A stretch of DNA of 64,000 nucleotides from Ferrovum sp. PN-J185 (GCF_001581925.1 NZ_LQZA01000001.1:907475-971474); one strand, 5' to 3'. Positions 45,558 through 56,800 are shown, numbered from the stretch's first letter. Numbers and translations: made by a program. Notes: generated by a model from the sequence alone, not told the origin.

Positions 45558-47255
45558 ATGTATAAAAATCAATTGATAAATACCAAGAAACCTATAAACA
45601 CAAAAAAATCTGTTGATATTTTTCCTTGGAATGAATATTTTAAAATTGGTATTGAAGAAATAGATAAACAACATGAAAAATTAGTTGGAATTCTTAATGA
45701 AGTCGCCACACATGTCTCATTTAATTCAAAACTACCAGAATTACAAGACATTATTGAAAAATTAGTTGATTACACCCAATATCATTTTAAAACAGAGGAA
45801 TCACTGTGGGAAAAGTATTTAAAAAACGACAGTAGTGCGATCTTACATAAAAAATCACATGATAGATTTATTGAAAAAATTAACGCTATAAAACTTCATG
45901 CTGACAATACTCCAACTGAAAACATAATCAACGATTTATTGGGTTATCTCACAAACTGGCTAGTTGAACATATACTAGAACATGATAGAGAGTTGTCATA
46001 TATAGTATATGGAATACAGTGTGGGCTTACAATTGAAGAAGCCAAAATTAATGCTGATAAGAAAACAAATAGTGAAAAAGAAATATTAATTAAAATTATA
46101 TTATCAATGTATGACTTTTTTTCTATTAATGCATTAACTTTAATAAAAGAGTTATCACACAAACAATTAATAGAAGAAACATTACTTTTTAAAACAAAAC
46201 GTGACCAACTAGTATTAGAACTATCAAAAAAGAAAAAAGAATTTAATAATATTGAATTGTTTATAAACTATATAAAAGAAAAATTTATTACATTAACTAA
46301 GAGTAAATCCGCATTTATAGTAATTCATAATAAATCAAACAATCAATTTGATTATTATCTTGATTATATTAAACAAAGGGATACTATTAGAAACCACGAA
46401 AGTGATGAATTTTTGAAAGAATTCTCATTAATTAAAAATTTTACAATCGAAGATAATGCAATAATAATCAATGAACTTAAAACTTATAAAAAAGAACAAA
46501 ATATACATTTTCAAAACTCCAAGAACGAAAGAATTATAATTGTTCCAATGGTAGAATCCAAAGATATGGTCACATACTTTGGAGTATTAAATAAGGAAGA
46601 AAAGTATACAGATTTAGATCTTGAAACAGCCAAATTATTAGCAAATGAATCCTGGTATATTCTTGAAAATGAACTGCAAAATGCAAAGCAAGATAAATTA
46701 TTTCTTGAAATTGTTAACCTCATATCTACAATAAACGAATTTCACGATCAATATACAGTGGGGCATGAAAGTAGAGTCTCAAACATTGCTATCGACATTG
46801 CGAAAAAATTAAACTTAGATAAAGATACAATAATGGCAATCAAAATATCTGCTTTATTGCACGATATTGGTAAAATCACTGTTCCACAAGAACTTTTGAA
46901 TAAATCGGGGAAAATTTCAAACGAAGAAAGAGACATTTTAAAATCTCATGTAAATGCAGGTTACAATATTTTAAAAAATATTAGCTTTCCCTGGCCTATT
47001 GCAGATATCGTTTATCAACACCATGAACGATTAAATGGTAGTGGCTACCCTGAAGGAAAACATTCAGGAGATATACTCATTGAAGCTAAAATAATTGCTG
47101 TGGCTGATGTATATGAATCTATGGCTACTAATAGACCTTATAGACAAAAAGTTGGCCATGAAAAAGCCCTTGAAGAACTAATAAAAGGTAAAGGGATTTT
47201 ATATGACTCAATAGTTGTAGATACGTTACTATCTTTAGTACAAGATATTAATTAA
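45558..47255 (+). CDS. Bacteriohemerythrin - GAF-like - HD-GYP protein (O2/redox-linked c-di-GMP phosphodiesterase)
   Basis: 565 residues. Residues 22-150 are a hemerythrin domain with all seven di-iron ligands: H39, H76, E80, H97, H101, H138 and D143. A GAF-like middle region (about 215-375) follows. The HD-GYP domain (about 380-565) has H435-D436 in LLHDIGK, HHERLNGSGYPEG with G496-Y497-P498, and the final VADVYESM. HD-GYP enzymes hydrolyse cyclic di-GMP. Domain order predicts that oxygen or redox state at the di-iron site changes c-di-GMP turnover. No ribosome site is obvious, as for several genes in this AT-rich part. Confidence 0.92.
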   Translation: MYKNQLINTKKPINTKKSVDIFPWNEYFKIGIEEIDKQHEKLVGILNEVATHVSFNSKLPELQDIIEKLVDYTQYHFKTEESLWEKYLKNDSSAILHKKSHDRFIEKINAIKLHADNTPTENIINDLLGYLTNWLVEHILEHDRELSYIVYGIQCGLTIEEAKINADKKTNSEKEILIKIILSMYDFFSINALTLIKELSHKQLIEETLLFKTKRDQLVLELSKKKKEFNNIELFINYIKEKFITLTKSKSAFIVIHNKSNNQFDYYLDYIKQRDTIRNHESDEFLKEFSLIKNFTIEDNAIIINELKTYKKEQNIHFQNSKNERIIIVPMVESKDMVTYFGVLNKEEKYTDLDLETAKLLANESWYILENELQNAKQDKLFLEIVNLISTINEFHDQYTVGHESRVSNIAIDIAKKLNLDKDTIMAIKISALLHDIGKITVPQELLNKSGKISNEERDILKSHVNAGYNILKNISFPWPIADIVYQHHERLNGSGYPEGKHSGDILIEAKIIAVADVYESMATNRPYRQKVGHEKALEELIKGKGILYDSIVVDTLLSLVQDIN

Positions 47256-47697
47256 CCAAGATTTAGAATAATGCCTTATTAACAAATTTATCTAAATTTA
47301 CAATAAAATTAAATCATATTCTGCTCTTGTAAAGTTAAATATCTATTATTCCAATAAAATGTAACAATACCAGTAACTAAAACGCTTATAAAATCAATAA
47401 ATACCTTATTACGTCATTTTATAAAGAAAAACATATATTAATCATTAACATAAACAGAGATTTTATTATTACTTATCTGATATAATGCAGGAAGTAAGAC
47501 TACTTATCTTTTTGCAGACTTACTATAGACTTATTTATTTATTTCTTTATATTGTTTTATGATTTGAGTCATTAATTATAATTTTCAATAATACTAACAG
47601 ATCTTAAAATTGATCATTTACTTTACTTAAGTAACTAAAAATTTATTCAAATCAATTTTAAAAATTTATCTAACTGTACAACAAAGAAAGTTCTAAG
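47256..47697. other. Intergenic region upstream of the diguanylate cyclase gene
   Basis: 442 bases of very AT-rich DNA. I see no coding frame, tRNA or c-di-GMP riboswitch motif. A TATAAT at about 47481-47486 (in CTGATATAATGCAGG) is a possible -10 box for the downstream gene, without a convincing -35 element. Nothing else stands out. Confidence 0.4.
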
Positions 47698-50364
47698 ATG
47701 AAATTAACATTACCTAGTATTCTGGTATTGATAGTTACTGTAACTATACTTTTCTTTGTATATCAAAAAGAAGAACGCAATCAACTTAATGAAGCTTATT
47801 ATACTTTTCAAAGTATTAGCAATAAAGATTACTTCTCAATTGAAAAAAACATAAGCGATAGTTTACTCGATGTCGAATTATTAGGAAGTACCTTTGACTC
47901 TAACCCCACTTTATCTAATATTCAATTTAAAAACTATAGTACACATTTAATTTCTCACACCCCTGAAATTCAAGCCTTAGAATGGGTTCCAAAGGTTTAT
48001 GATAAAGAGAGACCTTTGTACGAAGCAATCGGTAAAAAAAATTCACCAAATTTTAGATTCACCAGAAAAAATCAAAATAAAATAGAGACTGATATTCAAA
48101 GACCCATTTATTATCCTGTCTTGTATGTAGAACCATATGTTGGAAACGAAAATGCATTAGGTTTTAGCTTGGATTCTAATCCCAAAAGAAGCAAAGCATT
48201 AAATAAATCAGAATATAGTCACAGTATTATTGCAACTGCAGGTATTAAATTAGTTCAAGAGCAGAAAACTCAGACTGGTATATTAATCTTTTATCCTGTT
48301 TATAAGAAAAATGCGCTAACTCAAGGGAAAACTGATTTATTAGGCTTTTCATTAGTAGTGTTACGTATTGGTGATCTAATTAGTAGAGCAATTTATAAAA
48401 TTAATCCTAAATATGTGTCTTTATGTTTATATGACAATACAGACACAAACAAAAAAGAACTCTTATATCAGTCAAATGAAAACATTAATTCATCAATATT
48501 AAACAAAACAAATATTAAAGATCAGAATCTATTTAAAATTGAAAAAAGCCTAAATATTGGAGAAAGAAACTGGCTTTTAGTATTTAAAGCAAATAAAGAA
48601 GATATTTTAAGAAAAAACAATACCAAATTTTATATCATTTTATTTATAGCTTCTCTTCTGAGTACTTTACTCATATTTTATATTGAAAGAAAAAATAGAA
48701 TTAATATTGCACTTAAAAACTCTGAGAAAGAATTAAGATTTGCACTTGATTCCGGTCAAATGGGTACATGGAAAATAGATTTACTGACTAACTTGCGGGT
48801 CTATGACGACACTACATATCAAATATTAGATATTAATAAAGATCAATTCAAAGGAACTGAAAAAGAGTTATTGGCTATCATTCATCCGGATGACAAAAGT
48901 AAATATTTAACAATGATTGAACAATCAAAAAAGCATGGTACTAAATACTATATTGATTTCAGAGTAATTTGGAGAGATAAATCCGTACACCATATATCTT
49001 CACATGGAATGCTAATTAAAAACTCAAAAGGTATTCCAACTGCAATACATGGCATATTATGGAATGATGACGTCAGAAAAATTAATGAGGAACATATCAA
49101 AAATATGGCTTTAACAGATATGTTAACTGGACTTCCAAACAGGAGAATGTTGAACGAAAGAATTAAACAGACGTTTGCAATGAATAATCGTTTAAATTGT
49201 TATAGTGCTTTAATGTTTATTGATTTAGATAAATTTAAAGATGTTAATGATACTCTAGGTCATGATGCAGGTGACGACTTACTAATTCAAATTAAAAATA
49301 GATTTAAAAATACTGTTAGAGAAGTTGACACGATAGCGAGAATTGGTGGAGATGAGTTTGTCATTCTAATTGAAAATACTGGAAATACGGTTATAGACTC
49401 TATTAATAGTACAAAAATTGTTGCTGAACACATTAAAAAATCCTTCACCAAACCATTCAAGCTAAAAGGAAAAGATATATTTTCAACTTGTAGTATTGGA
49501 ATTAGTATTTTTTCAAAGCAAAAAAACAATACTGAAGAAATTATTAAAGAAGCCGATTTTGCTATGTATGAATCAAAAAGTATCGGAAGAAACGAGATAC
49601 GCTTTTATGATAAACAAATGCAAGAAACAATCACAAAAAGGTCTAAACTGGAATTAGATTTACAAAATTCAATCGTAAATAGTAAATTTAACTTTACATT
49701 TACACCAGTAATAAACACTCTAAATAACTCAATTTATTTGCTTGAAACTAAATTATTTTGGCAGCGAAATATTAATGAATTAATAACTATTGACGATTTT
49801 TATGATGTAGCAAAACAAAATGGTATTATTATTGATATCCAGAAGTGGTTACTGGAACAAGTAATTAGAAAAATTTCAAACACTCCTCATGAAGAGCCTG
49901 TAATTTATTCAGTTGAATTATCATCTAAAAGCTTATTGCATCCAGAATTTAGAAATTTCTTAGAAGATTTAATTAATATTTATTCTTTAAACACATCAAA
50001 ACTTGCCATTTCAATATGTAATGAAGAATTTCATGAAAATCAGGATTTATTATTACCTGTCATTATGCATATCAGTAAATTAGGAGTAAAAATAATTCTA
50101 GATAATTTTGAACAAAGCTCCATAACGATAATGACGATTAACTCTGTTCCCTTATTTGCAATAAAAATTTCTGAAAAACATATAAAACAACAAGATTACA
50201 CCAATGAGAAAAGTATACATTCTCTAATACTATTTATACAATTAGCAAAAATGGTGAGCACAAACTTAATTATTGGAGGTATCAATTCAGAGAAATTGAT
50301 GGGTTTTTTCAAATCACATGAATGCTATTTACTTGAAGGAAGTTATTTTAATAATAAAAACTGA
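47698..50364 (+). CDS. CHASE - PAS - GGDEF diguanylate cyclase with degenerate EAL domain
   Basis: 888 residues. An N-terminal helix (residues 5-22), a periplasmic CHASE domain (about 50-260; LEWVPKVYDKERP, GFSLDSNPKR) and a second helix (about 310-328) are followed by a PAS/PAC domain (about 340-460). The GGDEF domain (about 470-635) has the intact active site G550-G551-D552-E553-F554. The C-terminal 240 residues keep the EAL fold, but the motif reads ETK, DDFGTG-like reads DNFEQS, and other metal ligands are missing. It should make c-di-GMP in response to a periplasmic ligand, while the EAL part is at most a binding domain. Confidence 0.9.
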   Translation: MKLTLPSILVLIVTVTILFFVYQKEERNQLNEAYYTFQSISNKDYFSIEKNISDSLLDVELLGSTFDSNPTLSNIQFKNYSTHLISHTPEIQALEWVPKVYDKERPLYEAIGKKNSPNFRFTRKNQNKIETDIQRPIYYPVLYVEPYVGNENALGFSLDSNPKRSKALNKSEYSHSIIATAGIKLVQEQKTQTGILIFYPVYKKNALTQGKTDLLGFSLVVLRIGDLISRAIYKINPKYVSLCLYDNTDTNKKELLYQSNENINSSILNKTNIKDQNLFKIEKSLNIGERNWLLVFKANKEDILRKNNTKFYIILFIASLLSTLLIFYIERKNRINIALKNSEKELRFALDSGQMGTWKIDLLTNLRVYDDTTYQILDINKDQFKGTEKELLAIIHPDDKSKYLTMIEQSKKHGTKYYIDFRVIWRDKSVHHISSHGMLIKNSKGIPTAIHGILWNDDVRKINEEHIKNMALTDMLTGLPNRRMLNERIKQTFAMNNRLNCYSALMFIDLDKFKDVNDTLGHDAGDDLLIQIKNRFKNTVREVDTIARIGGDEFVILIENTGNTVIDSINSTKIVAEHIKKSFTKPFKLKGKDIFSTCSIGISIFSKQKNNTEEIIKEADFAMYESKSIGRNEIRFYDKQMQETITKRSKLELDLQNSIVNSKFNFTFTPVINTLNNSIYLLETKLFWQRNINELITIDDFYDVAKQNGIIIDIQKWLLEQVIRKISNTPHEEPVIYSVELSSKSLLHPEFRNFLEDLINIYSLNTSKLAISICNEEFHENQDLLLPVIMHISKLGVKIILDNFEQSSITIMTINSVPLFAIKISEKHIKQQDYTNEKSIHSLILFIQLAKMVSTNLIIGGINSEKLMGFFKSHECYLLEGSYFNNKN

Positions 50365-50487
50365 TTTCTGTTTCTAAGTAATCAAATTGACTATCTCTTT
50401 TATTATAAGAAAACCCTAAAATAATTTACCTTCACTCAATTTTTATCTTATAGTTTTATGTATTAATTTAAATCTGTATAAGGTGAT

Positions 50488-51969
50488 TTATAAACTGATT
50501 GATTGTATTTCCGTAATACTTAACGTTGCTATCTCTTTTAACTTGTCGTGTTTTGGGGTGTTTAGATCAATTAAAGTGTCTACTTGAGCGTAAGTATTAC
50601 TTATGAAAGTTTGCTGATTTTGATTGTTTAACCTATAAACACCATAATGTACTTTACTTAACTCATCAAAAGTTAATTGACTCATTAATTTTTTACTAGC
50701 CCATATTGCTCCAAATCTAGCAAAATCACAAATTCTTGAAGCCTGATTTATAGTATCACCTAATACCGTGAATTCGATAGAAGTTGAAGTCTGAAATGTA
50801 CCCAACCATTCTTGTCCTTCATGAATAGACGTATTTAAATAAAGGTCTCTAAGCCAACCCTTTTTTATCTTCCATCGTTCATTAATTTTCCTCATCTCAT
50901 TCTTAATCATCATTGCACACTGAACTGCATTGAACGTATATGAGGAGTCGGGTTTGGGAAAGAAATAATAAACTAAACCATCTCCTACATGCTTCCCATG
51001 GGTACCGTAAAACTGTCTAAATATAGGGTCTAATGATGTCCAAATTTCATTAATTAATTCAAAATATTCATTTGCGGGTAATTCTGCACAAATTCTTGTA
51101 GATGACTGCAAGTCTGTCACTAATACAGCAAAAGAAGTTAATGTAGGGATTTTATTTTTCAATAACTCTTTGATAACGAGATCACGGCGGCTAAGGTAAT
51201 TAATTATAGAATCTGAATACTCAGCAATAGGTACAAATACTAATAAAATACCTTCACGAAAAGTAGTAATTGCAATATTATAAATATTAGAAGTACTCTC
51301 ATTAGTTTCAATGAAAATTTCTTTCAGTAAAACCCCTCTCACCGAATCAAAATCACTATCTTTATCGTAAGCATTTGAAATTATATTTAGAATAGTACTT
51401 GTTTTACTTACAATAGTTGACTCTATTTGAGACTTGTTGTATTTTGTTTTTGCCAAAAAAACAAATAATTCAATTAAGCTTAAATATGTATCTTCTTTTA
51501 AAAAAAAATTTGCCTGGCTAATTACATCGAAAATATTTCTTAATTTTGTATTATCATCTAATTTTAACTTATTGTTCCATATAAGTTTTTTAACAGAGTC
51601 GTTTAACCAAACAACCTCAAAGTTATAATTAATCATTAAACTTGGACAATTTATACTGTCTAACGACATGGTGACATTATTAACAGTATCTATATGGATT
51701 TTTTCCTCATTTTTATAAACTAATAATCCTTTTGTTTTGAAATAATTTATAAGTTCAGATATTCCGAGTCCATTTTTTTTTAAATGTTTTATTTCATTTA
51801 TACGTTCTATAACTTCATCTTGGAAAAAACCTATTCTTTTTGTTGAACTATTATTGTTTTCTAATGGCGACATAACTTGAGGCTTAGGAATAAAGCCAAG
51901 TGAAATGTAGTTATTGAGAGTAGCCCTTGAAATACCTGTTAATTCAAGTAACTGTTTACTTGTAATCAT
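50488..51969 (-). CDS. MerR-type HTH protein fused to a class III adenylate/guanylate cyclase domain
   Basis: 493 residues. Residues 1-75 are a MerR-like winged helix (MITSKQLLELTGISRATLNN, then FFQDEVIERINEIKHLKKNG). Residues 100-270 are an unassigned, possibly PAS/GAF-like sensor. Residues 275-460 are a class III nucleotide cyclase with both metal aspartates (D286 in VTDLQSST, D330 in GDGLVYY) and the transition-state pair N408/R412 (GDTINQASRI). So an active cyclase attached to a DNA-binding domain is predicted. It is divergent from the type I secretion operon across a 367-bp region with operator-like repeats. It lacks membrane helices. Confidence 0.88.
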   Translation of the reverse strand: MITSKQLLELTGISRATLNNYISLGFIPKPQVMSPLENNNSSTKRIGFFQDEVIERINEIKHLKKNGLGISELINYFKTKGLLVYKNEEKIHIDTVNNVTMSLDSINCPSLMINYNFEVVWLNDSVKKLIWNNKLKLDDNTKLRNIFDVISQANFFLKEDTYLSLIELFVFLAKTKYNKSQIESTIVSKTSTILNIISNAYDKDSDFDSVRGVLLKEIFIETNESTSNIYNIAITTFREGILLVFVPIAEYSDSIINYLSRRDLVIKELLKNKIPTLTSFAVLVTDLQSSTRICAELPANEYFELINEIWTSLDPIFRQFYGTHGKHVGDGLVYYFFPKPDSSYTFNAVQCAMMIKNEMRKINERWKIKKGWLRDLYLNTSIHEGQEWLGTFQTSTSIEFTVLGDTINQASRICDFARFGAIWASKKLMSQLTFDELSKVHYGVYRLNNQNQQTFISNTYAQVDTLIDLNTPKHDKLKEIATLSITEIQSISL

Positions 51970-52336
51970 AAATTAATTTTTTCAAAAATAACTTACTTGA
52001 ATTTACAACTATTACATTTAGACTGTAAAGATATACAAGTAAATAAAATTTAGACAGTATAATGCGTTGTAAAATTACAACAAAAATCAGCATTTATCTG
52101 AAGTCATCTATTATTAATTAAAATTTATTATTTTTGTTTAAAAAATCAATAAAATCAATTAGTTAAAATTCATTACTTCAAAATTTATATTAATTTCAGT
52201 TAGAACTATTGGTATAAGAAAGAAAACTTATGAACTAATCAATTACAGATCTAATCTTAGAACAGTAAGTTTATTTTAAATTTATAACTTTTAGTTGATA
52301 ATGTCATAATTAATATCATTTTTTTTATTTGGTGCA
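51970..52336. promoter_or_regulatory. Divergent regulatory region between the MerR-cyclase gene and the secretion operon
   Basis: It contains the near-perfect direct repeat ATTTAGAC(T/A)GTA starting at 52016 and at 52048 (32 bp apart), a TATAAT box at 52058-52063 on the plus strand, and directly after it the inverted repeat GTTGTAA-AA-TTACAAC (52066-52081). A further TTACAAC half-site lies at 52003-52009. Such a palindrome near a -10 box fits a MerR-type operator. If the TATAAT is used, the tolC-like gene has a leader of roughly 265 bases. The rest (52082-52336) is AT-rich with no gene. Confidence 0.5.
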
Positions 52337-53872
52337 ATGCAAAAAAAGTTTTTCTTATTTATTTCACTTTTAGAGATAGTAATGTTGACCGGTTGTAATA
52401 GTACAACTCCGTTTGCTTACGCCTTTAAAAAGAATGATAATCCCGATGATTTTGTCCAATGGGTACCTAGAGTTTACAAAGATCAAACCTACGAGAGTAA
52501 ATTAACAGTAACCCCATCAGAAGACGATAAAATCGTTCAAACAAACCCTAAGTTTCCAAAAATGAAAGACTTATGGTGGAAAGAGTTTAATTCAACAGAA
52601 TTAAATGATTTAGTCGAAACTGCTATTTCTAAAAATTTTGATCTACAAATTGCGATTACGAGAATTGATCAGGCTGAAAAAAATGCCAATATTGCAAAAT
52701 CATATTTAATGCCTACAATTGGAATTTTTGCTGGAGAAACCACAAGCGGTCCTGCTCTAGGTGCAGGTACAGCAACATCTCTTTCAAATTATAACAATCT
52801 AAATGTTTATGAGTTTGGGTTTAGAGCTACATACGAAGTAGATTTATGGAATAAACTTCATTACCAAAGAAATTCAGCCTTAGAACTGTTAAAAGCCAGT
52901 AAAGAAAATAGGGATGTGGTAGCCCTTACTTTAATATCAGATGTTGTAACCACCTATTTTGAGGTTCTCTCATTAAGAGAAAGAATTTTAATTGCAAACA
53001 ATAACTTAAAAATTGCCAATAGTGTTCAACAAGCTATCCAAACAAGATTAAAATCAGGTGAAGCAACAGAACTTGAACTTCAGCAACAAGAGGTTACTAT
53101 AGTTTTAGTAGAAAACGCCATCGCTACACTAGAACTACAAAAACAAACAGCTGAAGATCACTTGGCAATTCTTTTAGGTACATCTGTTGATAATATCAAT
53201 ATAAAAAAAGACACACTTCAGGGAATTATTCCTCCTAAAATAAAATTAGGTATACCTTCAGATTTATTATGTCGCCGTCCTGATATCAGACTTATTGAGT
53301 ATCAATTAAAGTCAAGTAATGAAAATGTTAAGGCTGCTAGAGCTAACTTATTACCGACATTCAGCCTAACAGATGAATATGGTCAAGCATCACAAAATCT
53401 TACACAAATCATGAGTCCATACAGTTTGTTGTATTCATTTTCAATAAACGCTTTTGCTACAGTTTTTGACGGGGGAAAACTGGTAAATCAACTTGATTTA
53501 GAAAAAGCGAAAAACAGAGAACTCATTGCTCAATATTCGAACACAATAATTAATGCACTTCGTGATGTACAAGATGCTTTAGCTGCGATCAAAATCACCT
53601 CAATTGAGAGAGCGGAGCTAGAAAAAGCTTTAAATAAAACAAAGAATCTTTTAAAACTCAGCACACTAGTTTACCAATCAGGTGCAATGGATTATGTTTC
53701 ATTACAAGTAGTACAACGAGATGTGTTTAATTCGCAGGATGCCGAAGCCAAATCAAGATTTGATCAATTAAGATCTACAGTTAATTTATTCAAGGCATTA
53801 GGTGGTGGATTAACATCTAAAAACGACACCTGTACATTAAAAAACAAAAATGTTGTTGGAAGTAGTCAATGA
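52337..53872 (+). CDS. TolC/NodT-type outer-membrane lipoprotein channel of a type I secretion system
   Basis: 511 residues. The N-terminus is a lipoprotein signal with lipobox LTGC (Cys at about residue 20). Two OEP (outer membrane efflux) repeats follow, with WWKEFNSTELNDLVETAISK, the NodT-like LEVDLWNKLHYQR-type segment (YEVDLWNKLHY), LLCRRPDIRLIEYQLKSSN and the second LRDVQDALAAI repeat. It forms the outer-membrane duct. The stop overlaps the start of the ABC exporter gene (ATGA), so both are coupled and it is the first gene of a six-gene operon. Confidence 0.92.
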   Translation: MQKKFFLFISLLEIVMLTGCNSTTPFAYAFKKNDNPDDFVQWVPRVYKDQTYESKLTVTPSEDDKIVQTNPKFPKMKDLWWKEFNSTELNDLVETAISKNFDLQIAITRIDQAEKNANIAKSYLMPTIGIFAGETTSGPALGAGTATSLSNYNNLNVYEFGFRATYEVDLWNKLHYQRNSALELLKASKENRDVVALTLISDVVTTYFEVLSLRERILIANNNLKIANSVQQAIQTRLKSGEATELELQQQEVTIVLVENAIATLELQKQTAEDHLAILLGTSVDNINIKKDTLQGIIPPKIKLGIPSDLLCRRPDIRLIEYQLKSSNENVKAARANLLPTFSLTDEYGQASQNLTQIMSPYSLLYSFSINAFATVFDGGKLVNQLDLEKAKNRELIAQYSNTIINALRDVQDALAAIKITSIERAELEKALNKTKNLLKLSTLVYQSGAMDYVSLQVVQRDVFNSQDAEAKSRFDQLRSTVNLFKALGGGLTSKNDTCTLKNKNVVGSSQ

Positions 53873-56800
53873 AAAAAAACAATACAAAAAACAATCCAAC
53901 AACTTTAATACTAGATACTATGTCACCTCTTAAAGAAGACAGAGTCTGGATTATTTTATCTAGTTTAATTATTTCAATATTAGCATTAGCAACTCCTCTG
54001 ATCATGTTACAAGTATATGATCGTATCTTAGCTAATGGTTCTTTAGAAACACTCAAAATTTTAATGTCGGGGACAATCATTGCAGTAGTCTTTGAGTCTT
54101 TAATTAAAATTATTCGTTCACATATTTCATCTTGGATTGCAGCTAGATTTGAACATAGAGCTATGACTGCAATCACATCAAGATTATTAGCAATGCCTCT
54201 CCATGATTTTGAAATGGTAGGGATAGGTGTACATAATGAATATTACAAAGCAGTTCAATCTTTAAAATCCTATTACTCGGGCCAAACGTTTCAAAACTTA
54301 ATAGATGTACCCTTTACATTTTTATATATTTTAGTAATGGCTTTGATAAATGTTTATATGGGGCTATTAGTGTTATTTGGCTATCTTATATTTTTCATTG
54401 TAGTTTGGAAAACAAATTTTAAATATGATCAAACAGTAAAAGACAAAAACCAAATTGATTTACGAAGAACCAATTTTTTAGCAGAAACTCTTGGAAACAT
54501 TCATACATTAAAATCTATGGGTATGGAAATTTTAATGTTAAGACGCTATGAAAAATTACAAGAAACAAGTGCCAAAAGTATGCAAAACCTATCTTTTGCT
54601 ATGGATATTGCTTTAAATCTTGGAACAGTTTTTTCCCCTCTACTTAATATGCTCGTTATTACATTAGGCGCATATTTTGTCATAACAACCAAGATGACTA
54701 CTGGCGATTTAGCCGCGTGCTTATTACTTAGTGGTCGATCGATTTCACCTATACAACGATTGGGAGGTATATGGACAAAACATAAGCAAGAAAAAATAAT
54801 GCGAGATGAGTTAAACCAAGTATTAAGTAAAAAGCCATTACCTAATTCATTAGATCTAGTTAAACCAGAGGTATTACATGGTCAACTAGAACTTAAAAAT
54901 ATTTCTTATATATTTCCAAAATCAGATAAACCCATCTTTGAAAATATCTCGTTAAAAATATCATACGGGGAAACAATCTGTATACATGGTGTTACTGGAA
55001 GTGGAAGAACAACCTTAATGCAGATAATTGCAGGATTAATCAAACCTACATCGGGAACAGTAACATACGAGAACATACCACTTGAGAATATTGGTGCTAC
55101 AAACCTTCAAAATATTATTAGTTACTTACCACAGAGATCACAACTATTTGAAGGAACATTAATAGAAAACATAAGTCTTTATGACGATAAAAAAATTGGT
55201 ATCGCACTAGAAAAAGCAAATACTTTAAAATTAGGTGAGTTTGTTTCAAAACTTCCAAAAGGATGGGATTCCAAAGTTGGAGATACTGCTGTTGAAGGGA
55301 TGCCTCCTGGCTTTCGTCAGAGAATATCTCTAGTAAAAGGTTTAACCAATGATCCTGAAATAATCTTATTTGATGATGCAACTTCATCTATTGATGCTGA
55401 AGGAGAAAAACTAGTAATAGAATATTTACAATCTGCTAAAAAAACAAAATCAATTATCATAGTCACACAACGTCCGTCTATTCAAAACTTAGCTGATATT
55501 CACTATACCTTGATAAATGGAAAATTGATTCCAGGCAAGGTTAATCAAAATGATAGTAATGTATCTAATATAGTTAACTCTCATTTGTTTTCAAATGAAA
55601 CCATACACCAACCAATCACGATAGAAGATTGGAAAAGAATAGATTTATCAATTCAATCAACTTTTAGAAAATCAAACTCACTTTCAAGTTCGTTACCCGA
55701 ATTATTAAAGGCACTTGGTTGGAGAAGGTCTGCAAGAGAATTAGTAGAATCTCTGCCCTACTTTCAAGATAGTTTCACAATCCCTATGTTCGAAAATTCA
55801 ATGGCGCAACTAGGGTTTTTACCACACAAAATCAATTGCAATATAAGTGAAATAGATGGCAGACAAACTCCCTGTTTATTCATTACTAATAGTAATGAAG
55901 CCTATGTGATCTATGAGATTAACGATAACAAAATCAAAATAAAACGTAATATAAATTCAGGCTTTGAAATTCTTACAAATTATGACGAATCAGGTATTGC
56001 TTACTTTTTCACAAAAAATAAATTAGTTGACAGTAATAATAAATTCTCAACATGGATTAAAACATCAACATTAAGATTTAGATCATTAATTCTTTATTCA
56101 GGAATTTCTTCAATATTATCTGGATTAGTACTAGTCGTTAGTTCATTATTTATGATGAGCATTTATAATAATATTATTCCTGCAGGTTCAATAGGTATTT
56201 TATTCAATTTGGCTTTCGGAGTATTACTCGCTCTTTTAAGCTCAACCATATTGATTGTTCACAGGGCTAAAATACTATCTTACATTGCAGCTAGAATAGA
56301 ATATTTATTTGGCACAGCAATAATCAGGCATATTTTTAGCTTATCACCAATACTAAGCGAAAGAGCCTCGGTTGGCTCGCAATTAGCTCGTATCAGTGGT
56401 TTTGAAGCAATAAGAGATCTTTTTACCGGTCCACTAGCAAGTACCATGTTAGAAATACCTGCGACAATAGTCGTAGCTATTGCTCTTGGAATAATTAATC
56501 ACTATGCATTGATTGTTCTGGTAGTGACTGTATTAACTTATTTTATATTATATTGGACATTAGAGCCCTACAGCTCAAAACTTGTTTTTGAAAGTGGTAT
56601 AAATTCTACTAAAAGAAACCAATTCACAATTGAAATGATTACTAAAATGAGATCGATAAAAGAATCTGGAGGCGATTTCATTTGGTTTAAACGTTTTAAG
56701 GAAATTTCTGCTGAAGCAACAATATCTGCTTATAAAACAGAAAAGCTTTCTGCCACACTAGTAGGTTTATCTTATCTTATTATGATGGTATCAGGTCTTT

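Noticed and set aside
47256..47697. c-di-GMP riboswitch upstream of the diguanylate cyclase gene
   Set aside because: No GEMM-like conserved core could be found in this AT-rich leader.
55118..55387. Minus-strand frame of 89 codons inside the ABC exporter gene
   Set aside because: Shadow of the exporter's NBD1 coding sequence; no independent motifs.
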